Shown: piece by piece, positions 1 to 5,917 of the stretch
Numbering within the stretch: position 1 is the stretch's first letter
How the letters are laid out: every line of letters begins with the position of its first letter
Translations under genes and position numbers: made by a program
Notes under the pieces: generated by a model
The model's input: only the letters and a program-made list of their open reading frames with translations
The model's database searches: none
What the model was told of the DNA's origin: nothing
Assembly (NCBI GenBank): GCA_009843675.1
Contig: VYCZ01000357.1
Coordinates: 6,591 to 15,751 of the forward strand
DNA: 9,161 bases
DNA from: Gammaproteobacteria bacterium
GTDB taxonomy: Bacteria > Pseudomonadota > Gammaproteobacteria > Eutrophobiales > Eutrophobiaceae
Reading direction: 5' to 3'

Positions 1-411
1 CAACCCGTCATCAGCCTGGTAAGAAGGCAGCGGGCCGACAAAGCGCAACGTGTGCTCGTTGCCCCGAAACAATACCTGCGTGTCGCTGTCATGCACCCCG
101 GTCAGCGGCACGGCGTGCTCAACCTGCCGGCGCAGGAAGGACTGGATGAAGCGCTCGTTATCGTTGTGACGTAGCCGGACGTCGCCGGCGCGCTGGTACT
201 GCCCCGCGGAGAACAGTGCGGTATACAGCATCAACAGGATAAACATGAACAGGAGCATCGCCAGCAACGCTTCAGGCAGGGCAAAGCCGTTGTAACAGGG
301 GAGGTTGTAGGGCGCAGGACGAACGGTAGCGCCAGCATAAAACTTTACTTGCAAGCAGCGCGGGGACGGATTTAAATCCGTCCCCTGATTCTTTGCTAAG
401 GAACTAATCAC
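1..411 (-). CDS. gspJ: Type II secretion minor pseudopilin GspJ, 5' part (runs off left edge)
   Basis: This is the N-terminal 137 residues of a GspJ/PulJ-like minor pseudopilin, which helps form the tip of the type II secretion pseudopilus in the inner membrane. The prepilin peptidase site is G42|F43 with glutamate at mature position 5 (GFALPEALLAML), followed by a hydrophobic helix. The stretch LRFVGPLPSYQADDGL near the edge fits GspJ. The only early start in frame that I find is GTG at 411, overlapping the gspI stop (GTGATTAG). It gives a leader of about 42 residues, where roughly 6 to 12 is usual. No ATG or GTG lies in frame between it and the cleavage site; a TTG 24 codons before Phe43 is another option. 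The leader contains a 24-bp palindrome (362-385) and has few basic residues, so the true start, or the integrity of the 5' end, is uncertain. The gene follows gspG, gspH and gspI. Confidence 0.75.
   Translation of the reverse strand, partial: MISSLAKNQGTDLNPSPRCLQVKFYAGATVRPAPYNLPCYNGFALPEALLAMLLFMFILLMLYTALFSAGQYQRAGDVRLRHNDNERFIQSFLRRQVEHAVPLTGVHDSDTQVLFRGNEHTLRFVGPLPSYQADDGL
362..385. repeat. 24-bp perfect palindrome at the gspI/gspJ junction
   Basis: The half-site GGGGACGGATTT is followed directly by its exact reverse complement, with the centre between 373 and 374. It lies 18 bp downstream of the gspI stop codon on the minus strand, inside the only open frame leading into gspJ (codons 9 to 17). 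From memory it resembles short REP-like palindromes scattered in many proteobacterial genomes, but copy number cannot be judged from one window. It has no T-run after it in either direction, so it does not look like an intrinsic terminator. Confidence 0.85.
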
Positions 412-799
412 GCAGCACCGGTTTCAGGGTTTGCAGAGTCGTTTCATGGGGCTTGCCCCGGTTTTGCCAGTGTACGTTGACTTCGACCAGCAGCAGCGTG
501 TAGGACAGGGACGATACATCATCCAGGCTCACGTTGATATACGTTTGTGTTGACAGGTCCCAGTCGAACCGGTCCAGTTCCCGGCCTTGTTGCGGCGTGG
601 CGGTGACGGTGGTTTCGGCCAGTCTGGATTCCGCGATGGACAGGGCCAACGCATAGTCCCGCGCCAGGTCCAGCGTGGTTGCCCCTTTGACATAGACTGG
701 ATACAACGCGCCCAGGGCCATGGCGGTGATGATAAACGCCACCAATACTTCCAGCAGGGTGAAGCCGCGCTGGGACGCGGCGCGGTTACGGCACAACAC
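404..799 (-). CDS. gspI: Type II secretion minor pseudopilin GspI
   Basis: GspI is a minor pseudopilin of the type II secretion system, thought to nucleate the pseudopilus tip with GspJ and GspK. The 131-residue product has a short basic leader (MLCRNRAASQRG), a prepilin peptidase site at G12|F13, glutamate at mature position 5 (E17) and a hydrophobic helix to about residue 37. The ALALSIAESRLAE segment after the helix is typical of GspI. The length is normal. The start is a GTG at 799 that overlaps the end of gspH by 14 bp, with a GGGCAGGG purine stretch just upstream, so translational coupling is likely. The stop codon overlaps the GTG proposed for gspJ. Confidence 0.9.
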   Translation of the reverse strand: MLCRNRAASQRGFTLLEVLVAFIITAMALGALYPVYVKGATTLDLARDYALALSIAESRLAETTVTATPQQGRELDRFDWDLSTQTYINVSLDDVSSLSYTLLLVEVNVHWQNRGKPHETTLQTLKPVLRD

Positions 800-1262
800 G
801 GCTTACCCTGCCCGTCAGCGCGTCCACCTCAATGCCAAACACCTGCTCGCCGCGCTGGAATGATAGCGTCATGTCCGTCGCGCTGCCATCCGGGTATAAG
901 CGCACCGCGTGCTCATGCGCCGACAACTGCTCGGCAGGCGGGACCTGTATGCTTAACGTGGCATCGCCGGGGAATGAGACGTGGCGCTCTTCTTCTCCCG
1001 TGCGCATGACGCCGGTGTCGGTATGAAGCGAGAAGATAACCACCTGCTGGGTATTGATGGCCCGGGTGCGTGAAAACCGCAGGGCAGAAATGATTTCCCG
1101 TTGCGCCCGCTTGAGGCGGGCGCCGTCCAGCGCATGGGTCAGCAACGGCGCGGTGAGACCCAGGAGCAGGGACAGGATAATCAATACCAGCAGCAACTCC
1201 AGCAGGCTGAAACCTTGCCGTGCCGTTGCGCCGGGCATTGCGGCCGGCGTGAGTACTTCCAC
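786..1262 (-). CDS. gspH: Type II secretion minor pseudopilin GspH
   Basis: This 158-residue prepilin belongs to the GspH/FimT family, a minor pseudopilin of the type II secretion pseudopilus. The cleavage site is G17|F18 with glutamate at mature position 5 (E22). A long hydrophobic helix follows, then LKRAQREIISALRFSRTRAI, the usual GspH/FimT region after the helix. The C-terminal half is a beta-rich domain with YPDGSATDMTLSF. Two starts are possible. GTG at 1262 has an AAGGA Shine-Dalgarno at 1272-1276 with 9-nt spacing. ATG at 1238 would give a more usual 9-residue leader but has no clear ribosome site. I prefer GTG. The gene begins 19 bp after the gspG stop and overlaps gspI. Confidence 0.88.
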   Translation of the reverse strand: MEVLTPAAMPGATARQGFSLLELLLVLIILSLLLGLTAPLLTHALDGARLKRAQREIISALRFSRTRAINTQQVVIFSLHTDTGVMRTGEEERHVSFPGDATLSIQVPPAEQLSAHEHAVRLYPDGSATDMTLSFQRGEQVFGIEVDALTGRVSRVVP

Positions 1263-1271
1263 CTGGTTCAG

Positions 1272-1276
1272 TCCTT
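1272..1276 (-). promoter_or_regulatory. Shine-Dalgarno of gspH deciding a GTG start
   Basis: AAGGA on the minus strand lies 9 nt before the GTG at 1262. It favours that codon over the ATG eight codons downstream, and it falls in the 19-bp gap after gspG. Confidence 0.5.
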
Positions 1277-1281
1277 GCAGC

Positions 1282-1713
1282 TTATTCCCAACTCACTATG
1301 TCCCTGTTTTCATCATCCCCGTTCGCCTGGTTGTCGGCGCCGTAGGTGTACAAATCATACACGCCGTTGTCCCCGGGCGATTTGTAGCGGTAATCATTGC
1401 CCCAGGGGTCCTTGGGCACTGCCCCCTTTTTCAGGTACGGGCCGTTCCAGCCAGCAGACAAGGCCGCCGGCGCTGATACCAGCGCATTCAACCCCTCGTC
1501 GGTAGTGGGGTAGCCGCCCAGGTCAAGATAGTACAGGTCCAGCGCCGCGCCCAGGTCGTCAATCTGTATCTTCGCCGTATCCGACTTGGCCCGCCCCAGG
1601 TTCTTGATCACCTGCGGCCCGACCACCGCGCCCAGCAGGGCGATGATGGTCAGCACCACCAGTAATTCGATTAAACTGAAGCCGGCTTGACGCCGAGGAG
1701 CGGCGCCTGTCAT
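1282..1713 (-). CDS. gspG: Type II secretion major pseudopilin GspG
   Basis: GspG is the main subunit of the periplasmic pseudopilus that drives type II secretion. The 143-residue product has a leader MTGAAPRRQAG, cleavage at G11|F12 and glutamate at mature position 5 (E16), within GFSLIELLVVLTIIALLG. The family signatures follow in order: YYLDLGGYPTTDEGL (61-75), GPYLKKGAVPKDPWGNDYRY (91-110) and the Asp-rich calcium-binding loop near the C-terminus (YGADNQANGDDENRD, 124-138). I chose ATG 1713 because it gives a standard short basic leader. The frame stays open upstream to an ATG at 1803, which would add 30 residues and a leader about 41 long. Neither start has a strong Shine-Dalgarno. gspH, gspI and gspJ follow closely, and no gspE or gspF lies upstream within the window. 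Confidence 0.92.
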   Translation of the reverse strand: MTGAAPRRQAGFSLIELLVVLTIIALLGAVVGPQVIKNLGRAKSDTAKIQIDDLGAALDLYYLDLGGYPTTDEGLNALVSAPAALSAGWNGPYLKKGAVPKDPWGNDYRYKSPGDNGVYDLYTYGADNQANGDDENRDIVSWE

Positions 1714-1818
1714 GGAAGACAGATGGCAACGACCGCGCACCTGATGCAAGCGCCGAGCGATGGGTAAATCTGCGTAGTTTGTATTTTGACTTTTCATAAT
1801 CATAACACCGGGCGCAAT

Positions 1819-1845
1819 CTTATACTTTAACTGGTTTCGGAACAA
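1819..1845 (-). promoter_or_regulatory. Possible promoter upstream of gspG
   Basis: In the 167-bp gap between the protease gene and gspG, the minus strand has TATAAG at 1819-1824, one mismatch from the sigma-70 -10 consensus. TTGTTC lies at 1840-1845, but the spacer is only 15 nt, so this is a weak call. It would allow gspGHIJ to be transcribed separately from the protease gene. I see no terminator in the gap. Confidence 0.3.
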
Positions 1846-1880
1846 GTCCCGGGGCATCGGTAGCCGAATGAGCCGGCAGG

Positions 1881-2762
1881 TCAACGCCGGTATCGCCGCG
1901 ACCTGAACCGGCAAAGAAAATAAAACGACACGCAGCAGACCAGCAACCACACTGAAGCCAGGTCCCCGATAAACGGGTCGTAGCGGTTTACCAGGTATGC
2001 GTACGGGCTGCCGGGCAGGAACCCGGTAGTGTGCTGGACCAGTTTTTCCCCGGTTATCACCCCTGCGTGAATGCCGATACACAGGACCAGGTTGCCGGTC
2101 AGGAGACGCACCAGGCCCAGTAACAGTCCCAGGAAAAACAGGGTGATCATGGCGTCATAGCGCGCCGGGTCGGCAAACTGGAACAGGGCCGGAGGCAGCA
2201 TGGTGACGCCGGTGTACCAGTTGATGGCAGCGTCCGCCGGGAGGTCGCGGAATTTCAGGTAGTGCACGGCGGCATACACGAGGCTGACCGTCACCAGGGC
2301 GACCACTTGGTTGGTCTGACGACTCAAGCCGCCGAGCAACGCCCCCCGGAAGATGAGCTCTTCGACAATGCCGACCAGCAACCCGGTGAACAGCCCCTTG
2401 AGCAACAGCAGGGATATATGGTCAAGAGTAAATAACCGCTCTTTATCAAGGTCGTGGATGCCCAGCAACAGCAAATTGGCTTCTATAATCGCCACGATGA
2501 CAAACCCGGCTGCCAGTCCCTGGAACAGCCTGATATGGGCGCGCCCGAAACGGACACCAAGCCTGTTTAATGACAAGCCGTTGTAATAAGAGAAATAAAG
2601 CAGGCTGAACAGCAGGCCGCTGAGCAGCGTCGTCCGGGAAACGGTTTTTCTGAACGTTATCTCCCCGAACGAGGAAAAAATCTCATATACGGGAAATGCC
2701 AGCAGAGCGCCGAACAGGATGGCGCTTATGAAAACAGCGGAAAATACAAGCAGGGCGCGCAT
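1881..2762 (-). CDS. CPBP family intramembrane metalloprotease (Rce1/abortive-infection type)
   Basis: This polytopic membrane protein of 293 residues belongs to the CPBP family (Rce1-like glutamic or metallo-type proteases in the membrane). Motif 1 is E134-E135-L-I-F-R139-G. Motif 2 is normally FxxxH; here it reads YAAVH (Y163 to H167), a conservative change. Motif 3 has H232 in CIGIHAGV. At least six hydrophobic segments are visible, including residues 3-25, 45-60, 80-100, 117-138, 205-222 and 268-284. Bacterial members variously act in bacteriocin immunity, peptide processing or anchoring, and nothing here fixes the substrate. The gene starts 41 bp after the cytochrome c gene and may share its transcript. 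The ATG at 2762 has no strong Shine-Dalgarno. The family call is firm; the role is open. Confidence 0.85.
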   Translation of the reverse strand: MRALLVFSAVFISAILFGALLAFPVYEIFSSFGEITFRKTVSRTTLLSGLLFSLLYFSYYNGLSLNRLGVRFGRAHIRLFQGLAAGFVIVAIIEANLLLLGIHDLDKERLFTLDHISLLLLKGLFTGLLVGIVEELIFRGALLGGLSRQTNQVVALVTVSLVYAAVHYLKFRDLPADAAINWYTGVTMLPPALFQFADPARYDAMITLFFLGLLLGLVRLLTGNLVLCIGIHAGVITGEKLVQHTTGFLPGSPYAYLVNRYDPFIGDLASVWLLVCCVSFYFLCRFRSRRYRR

Positions 2763-2803
2763 GGCCGGACGGCAGGATATATGTTATCGCCCCGATGCAT
2801 CGT

Positions 2804-3310
2804 TTACTGGCTGTTCGCTACCATGTAATCGACGGCTGCCCTGACTTCTTCGTCCGTCAGGTTCAGGTTGCCGCCCTTGGGCGGCATGGCAATGAGGCCG
2901 CCCTCACTGATAAATCCCTTGATGGAGTGTTCATACAGCAACGCCATCCCCTGGGCAATGCGGCTCTCCCAGGCGGCCTTGTCTCCGACTCTCGGGATAT
3001 TCGGCAAACCGTTATGGCAACTGATGCAGAGGCCGTTATATACCCGCAGACCCATATCCAGAGGTTCCTCGACGGTGGCTACCGTTGCAACGGTAGCCAC
3101 CTCCACAGCTTCTGCATCTTCATCAAGCAGGTTCACCACGCCTACCGGAACGGTATTCGCGGAGACCTTGGTCGACTGTTTAAGTGCGACCGCATCCTCA
3201 TCGACGCCAAGATACAGCGCCAGCACCAGGAAGATGATGATCATCACGGCCAGAAGACCGATCACGATCGAATAATTGTAAAAAAACACCCGGTCTTTAT
3301 CCGAACTCAT
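2804..3310 (-). CDS. Membrane-anchored monohaem cytochrome c (cytochrome c5-like)
   Basis: This is a class I cytochrome c tethered by an uncleaved N-terminal helix, facing the periplasm and probably carrying electrons in a respiratory chain. Numbering from the chosen ATG, the 168-residue product has a transmembrane segment at about 12-35, a variable acidic linker at 36-84, haem-binding CISCH at 95-99, and a likely axial methionine in AMPPKGG (M142). The order GLCISCHNGLPNIPRVGDKAAWESRIAQG and the C-terminal LTDEEVRAAVDYMV resemble cytochrome c5 proteins. I chose ATG 3310 because AGGAGG lies exactly 5 nt upstream; the GTG two codons earlier overlaps that ribosome site. The linker contains VATVATVATV, encoded by a 28-bp palindrome. 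Haem attachment would depend on the System II genes at the right end of the window. Confidence 0.88.
   Translation of the reverse strand: MSSDKDRVFFYNYSIVIGLLAVMIIIFLVLALYLGVDEDAVALKQSTKVSANTVPVGVVNLLDEDAEAVEVATVATVATVEEPLDMGLRVYNGLCISCHNGLPNIPRVGDKAAWESRIAQGMALLYEHSIKGFISEGGLIAMPPKGGNLNLTDEEVRAAVDYMVANSQ
3074..3101. repeat. 28-bp perfect palindrome inside the cytochrome c linker
   Basis: GGTGGCTACCGTTG is followed immediately by its exact reverse complement, centred between 3087 and 3088. It is read in frame as the Val-Ala-Thr repeats of the cytochrome c linker, between the membrane helix and the haem domain. A perfect 28-bp palindrome is very unlikely from codon choice alone. It may be a short mobile palindrome tolerated in a flexible linker, or a regulatory protein site. 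Confidence 0.85.
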
Positions 3311-3315
3311 TGTCA

Positions 3316-3321
3316 CCTCCT
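3316..3321 (-). promoter_or_regulatory. Strong Shine-Dalgarno of the cytochrome c gene
   Basis: AGGAGG on the minus strand lies 5 nt before the ATG at 3310, and the match continues as AGGAGGTGA. It fixes the start at this ATG and rules out the overlapping GTG at 3316. Confidence 0.75.
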
Positions 3322-3334
3322 CTTGTTAATCAAA

Positions 3335-3389
3335 AATTAAGGAAGCACTGAACAAGTCCGTCCGAGACCTGTTCAGTGCTTCCTTAATT
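3335..3389 (-). terminator. Hairpin with 20-bp arms; probable terminator of the nitrile hydratase operon
   Basis: The arms 3335-3354 and 3370-3389 are perfect complements. In the minus-strand RNA the stem extends inward through a G-U pair and three more pairs, leaving a loop of about 7 nt. A run of T (TTTTTG) follows the stem only in the minus direction, and the G-U pair is also favourable only there. This suggests an intrinsic terminator for the operon. The last codons and the TGA of the 295-residue gene (3373-3375) lie inside the right arm. The arms are longer than most terminators, so a miniature palindromic element acting as one is also possible. Confidence 0.6.
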
Positions 3390-4260
3390 CTTCCTGCTGT
3401 ATTTTAACAATCCGGCGGGCAATGTCATACCATCTTGAATCAGCGCCCGCTGGTGTGCCGGATGTCCCTTCGGCCGCGGTTTTTGCCTTCAGGTAGTTTT
3501 CGATGCCCACTTTTTTCAGGATATCCTGGAATGCGTGATACTGCACGGGGTCGAACGGCTTTTCCATACCGTACTTGTCGTGCAGGGGGTGGGGCGGGTA
3601 GACGTGCATGACGGCTGAATACCCTGGCGGGAGCACGGCCTTGTCCTTTCCCAGCAGTCCGGGCAACAGGTGTGTATGCGGCCCCGATTCCGTATGGCCT
3701 CCCTTTTGCGGAATGGGTGTATAGACTTCGATGCGGCCCAGGGCGGAGACGACGATGCGTTGCGGAGATGATTGTTGCAACAGGGCCAGTATGGCCTGTC
3801 CCCGGGCATGCACGGTCTTTCCGCAGAGTGAATTCAATTCCCGGGCCAGGTCCGGATCACCGGTACGTACGCAGAAACGCGCCAGTTCCGACCCCAGGCC
3901 CAGGTCGAATAACTGCTTGTCCCGGTCGCTGGAACGGACCGCCCCGGTATCGGCGCCCAGGGCCGTGATGGCATGGTTTGCAGGTATCCGTGAAAGCGAT
4001 TCCGGCAGGGCGAGGGACAGGGCCTGGGTCCATGACCCGGTGCAGTGGGTAATGTCTTCATAGGCGAAGCAGGCGGGTTGCTGCGCCAGGTTCACGGCGA
4101 TGGCGCCCCGGTCCGTAACCGCATGCAAGGCGGTTGCGCTCTCCCCGAAGCTCACGCTCTCGCCGGCATCGTACATGAACTCCGCGATGGCGCCGGATAT
4201 GCCGTTGCTCCAACTGCTCTCTGTTGAGTGCAGGTAGCGTCTGACCAGGTCGAGAATCAT
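3373..4260 (-). CDS. Unassigned protein, fourth gene of the nitrile hydratase operon
   Basis: I do not recognise this 295-residue protein. It has no signal peptide or membrane helix, so it is probably cytosolic. The N-terminal half (1-160) is a mixed sequence with scattered cysteines (C64, C73, C130, C146). The second half has a likely beta strand and then two His-containing stretches: GGHTESGPHTHLLPGLL (187-203) and HVYPPHPLHDKYG (219-231). A low-complexity Ala/Gly/Thr linker (258-273) and a charged C-terminal helix follow. The His clusters could bind metal. With its place 12 bp after the P14K-like gene, this suggests a role in cobalt delivery or in maturing or protecting nitrile hydratase, but that is inference. 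The ATG at 4260 has no clear Shine-Dalgarno and is probably coupled to the gene before it. The stop codon is inside a hairpin. Confidence 0.8.
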   Translation of the reverse strand: MILDLVRRYLHSTESSWSNGISGAIAEFMYDAGESVSFGESATALHAVTDRGAIAVNLAQQPACFAYEDITHCTGSWTQALSLALPESLSRIPANHAITALGADTGAVRSSDRDKQLFDLGLGSELARFCVRTGDPDLARELNSLCGKTVHARGQAILALLQQSSPQRIVVSALGRIEVYTPIPQKGGHTESGPHTHLLPGLLGKDKAVLPPGYSAVMHVYPPHPLHDKYGMEKPFDPVQYHAFQDILKKVGIENYLKAKTAAEGTSGTPAGADSRWYDIARRIVKIQQEELRKH

Positions 4261-4272
4261 TACGCGGACAGG

Positions 4273-4611
4273 CTAATGACTGTGCCCGTGCAAGCGTTGG
4301 TGTTCTTCCTGCACTTCATCCCTGCGGCGGGCCAGCGCCTCGGACGTAACCAGGCGCTTGTCGGCGGCAATGCCTTCCAGCGCCGCCAGCCAGTGATGGT
4401 AATAGGTATTGCCGAGATTCGGGTCACCCGCGGCGCGGGCTGCGGAGATAGCCCGGTTGAGCCGTTCCGCCCATTCCGCCCAGGTGAAAAGCCCCTGTTC
4501 GTGCAGCTTCAGGACCAGGGCAAACGCCTGCGCCTGCCAGGGTTCCCTGAATACGGGGCCGTCCTCGTCCAGGGGTATCCCGGGAAGGGAATCGAGATCG
4601 GGGGTCTGCAT
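4273..4611 (-). CDS. Nitrile hydratase accessory protein, P14K-like (cobalt loading chaperone)
   Basis: In cobalt nitrile hydratases, a small protein homologous to the N-terminus of the beta subunit binds alpha and delivers cobalt-loaded, oxidised alpha by subunit swapping (P14K/NhlE). This 112-residue product fits. DEDGPVFREPWQAQAFAL (15-32) matches the beta subunit's EKDEPVFHEDWESRVYAM, and the later YYHHWLAALEGI matches YYEKWLYSLERM. It is short, lacks the beta C-terminal barrel and ends in a His-containing tail (HQRLHGHSH, 104-112), which could bind metal. The start lies 11 bp after the beta stop with no clear Shine-Dalgarno, suggesting coupling. It could be mistaken for a separate thiocyanate hydrolase-type beta fragment, but a full-length beta gene is present next to it. 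Confidence 0.85.
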   Translation of the reverse strand: MQTPDLDSLPGIPLDEDGPVFREPWQAQAFALVLKLHEQGLFTWAEWAERLNRAISAARAAGDPNLGNTYYHHWLAALEGIAADKRLVTSEALARRRDEVQEEHQRLHGHSH

Positions 4612-4622
4612 GAACGGCGGTC

Positions 4623-5288
4623 TTATTTGTCCGGGTCCATGTAGTCATCGAACAGGTCGATGTAGAGAGAATCGTTGGCCGGGGCATCTTCACCCCACAA
4701 CTCTCGGGCGCTGAACCTGACGCTGTAGACATGCTGCGGCTTGTCCGGCCCGCCATGGGCATTGGTATCGGGCAGGAGGAAGATACCGTGGTCCATTTCC
4801 ACGACCCCGCGCCGGCCCCTGATGTAGCGGGGTATGCGCGTGTGATGCAACGGATTGATATTTCTGGTAACAATCGCATCGCCCGCCTTGAACCTGGGCG
4901 GGATGTCGGCGTCCACGAAGACGGGCATGCGGTTTTTCATGCCGTACGCCATCCGCTCCAGCGAGGCGGCCTCGATACCGGCCGTCAACTCCGGGGCCGA
5001 CACCTCGCCGGATTCCAGTTCTTCCGGCGTCACCATGTTTTTTTGCAGCATCATCCGTTCCAGGCTGTACAGCCACTTTTCATAGTATTTGAAGGTCAGG
5101 TAGTCGGCGGGAGGAATGGTTTCCGTCATGTAGCGCACCTCGTCGGTGACAAAAATCCCGGCGCCCATGGTGGCAAGGGTCATGGCATACACCCTGCTCT
5201 CCCAGTCTTCGTGAAACACGGGTTCATCTTTTTCGATGTTCACCGGCCCGATATTGTCCATGCCGCCGATGTCATGAATGCCGTTCAT
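4623..5288 (-). CDS. nthB: Nitrile hydratase beta subunit
   Basis: This is the beta subunit of nitrile hydratase, which with alpha forms the heterodimer that hydrates nitriles to amides in the cytosol. The 221-residue product opens with the family signature MNGIHDIGGMDNIGPV. It has the helical N-terminal domain (about 22-90), a short linker (about 91-125) and the SH3-like C-terminal domain with PPRFKAGDAIV (130-140), HTRIPRYIRGRRGVVE (149-164), VYSVRFSARELWG (187-199) and YIDLFDDYM (209-217). R52 and an arginine in the RIPRYIR motif correspond to the conserved beta arginines that contact the oxidised cysteines of alpha. The length is typical. AAGGAGG lies 10 nt before the ATG, in the 20-bp gap after alpha. 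Confidence 0.95.
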   Translation of the reverse strand: MNGIHDIGGMDNIGPVNIEKDEPVFHEDWESRVYAMTLATMGAGIFVTDEVRYMTETIPPADYLTFKYYEKWLYSLERMMLQKNMVTPEELESGEVSAPELTAGIEAASLERMAYGMKNRMPVFVDADIPPRFKAGDAIVTRNINPLHHTRIPRYIRGRRGVVEMDHGIFLLPDTNAHGGPDKPQHVYSVRFSARELWGEDAPANDSLYIDLFDDYMDPDK

Positions 5289-5298
5289 AACGCGATAT

Positions 5299-5305
5299 CC
5301 TCCTT
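5299..5305 (-). promoter_or_regulatory. Shine-Dalgarno of nthB
   Basis: AAGGAGG on the minus strand sits 10 nt before the beta start, inside the 20-bp gap between the subunit genes. It suggests that beta is translated independently and strongly. Confidence 0.6.
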
Positions 5306-5308
5306 CCG

Positions 5309-5911
5309 TTATTGCTCAAGGGTTGCCTGGCCCGTACCGACCATGGAATCACGGGTGACTATTTCCTGCAATTCCGCTTCACTCATGTTCTCCGTGCCCT
5401 CCGGGCGTTTCGGCAACACGAGATACCTGATCTCCGCGTTGCTGTCCCAGACCCGAACTGCGGTTTCTTCCGGCAGTTCAAGACCGAACTCTCTTAACAG
5501 TCCGCGCGGGTCGCGCACCGCCTTTGCGCGGTAAGGGGTGCTTTTATACCAGTTGGGGGGCAGGCCCAGCACCGGCCAGGGATAGCAGGAACAAAGCGTA
5601 CAGACGACCAGGTTGTGGATCGCGTCGGTATTTTCCACCACCACCATGTGGCTGCCTTCGATCCCGGTGTAGCCCTGCTCCGCCAGGGTTGCCGAGGCGT
5701 CTTCAAGCAGTCGCGCCTTGAATTCAGGATCCGTCCATGCCCTGGCTACGATAGCGGCGCCGATATGCGGTCCGACCTTGTTTTCGTAGTGATCGACAAT
5801 GCCGTCAAGAGTCTCCCGGTTGACTACGCCTTTTTCGGTTAATAACGATTCCAATGCCCTCACCCGCAGTTGGACGTCTGACAGCGGGGCGCGATGTGAT
5901 GATTCCGTCAT
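5309..5911 (-). CDS. nthA: Nitrile hydratase alpha subunit, cobalt type
   Basis: This is the catalytic metal-binding subunit of nitrile hydratase. The 200-residue product contains the metal claw [17 protein letters not shown] (103-119) with C104, C107 and C109; in the family the second and third cysteines are oxidised to sulfinic and sulfenic acids. Threonine in CTLC, rather than serine in CSLC, is the usual mark of the cobalt (non-corrin) form, and YPW after the claw agrees. Conserved flanks include [17 protein letters not shown] (56-72) and [16 protein letters not shown] (121-136). I chose ATG 5911 because AAAGAGG lies 6 nt upstream; an in-frame ATG at 5956 would add 15 residues. It is the first gene of the operon and is divergent from the MFS gene. 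The fold is shared with thiocyanate hydrolase gamma, but the full-length beta gene argues for nitrile hydratase. Confidence 0.95.
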   Translation of the reverse strand: MTESSHRAPLSDVQLRVRALESLLTEKGVVNRETLDGIVDHYENKVGPHIGAAIVARAWTDPEFKARLLEDASATLAEQGYTGIEGSHMVVVENTDAIHNLVVCTLCSCYPWPVLGLPPNWYKSTPYRAKAVRDPRGLLREFGLELPEETAVRVWDSNAEIRYLVLPKRPEGTENMSEAELQEIVTRDSMVGTGQATLEQ

Positions 5912-5917
5912 GGCCTG

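Noticed and set aside
1054..1505. Plus-strand open frames of 134 to 140 codons opposite gspG and gspH
   Set aside because: They are antisense shadows of well-recognised pseudopilin genes, with Arg/Pro/Cys-rich composition and no ribosome site that I could see.
1714..2082. Extension of gspG to an upstream start at 2082
   Set aside because: It would overlap the CPBP protease gene by about 200 bp in another frame. The short leader from ATG 1713 fits the pseudopilin family.
4731..5534. 267-codon open frame on the plus strand opposite nthB
   Set aside because: It lies wholly antisense to the clear nitrile hydratase genes, shows no family motif and has the His/Gly/Arg-rich composition of a shadow frame in GC-rich DNA.
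4273..5911. Thiocyanate hydrolase instead of nitrile hydratase
   Set aside because: Thiocyanate hydrolase splits the beta part into two short subunits. Here one gene carries both halves with the MNGIHDIGGMD start, and the small extra protein is an additional N-terminal paralogue.
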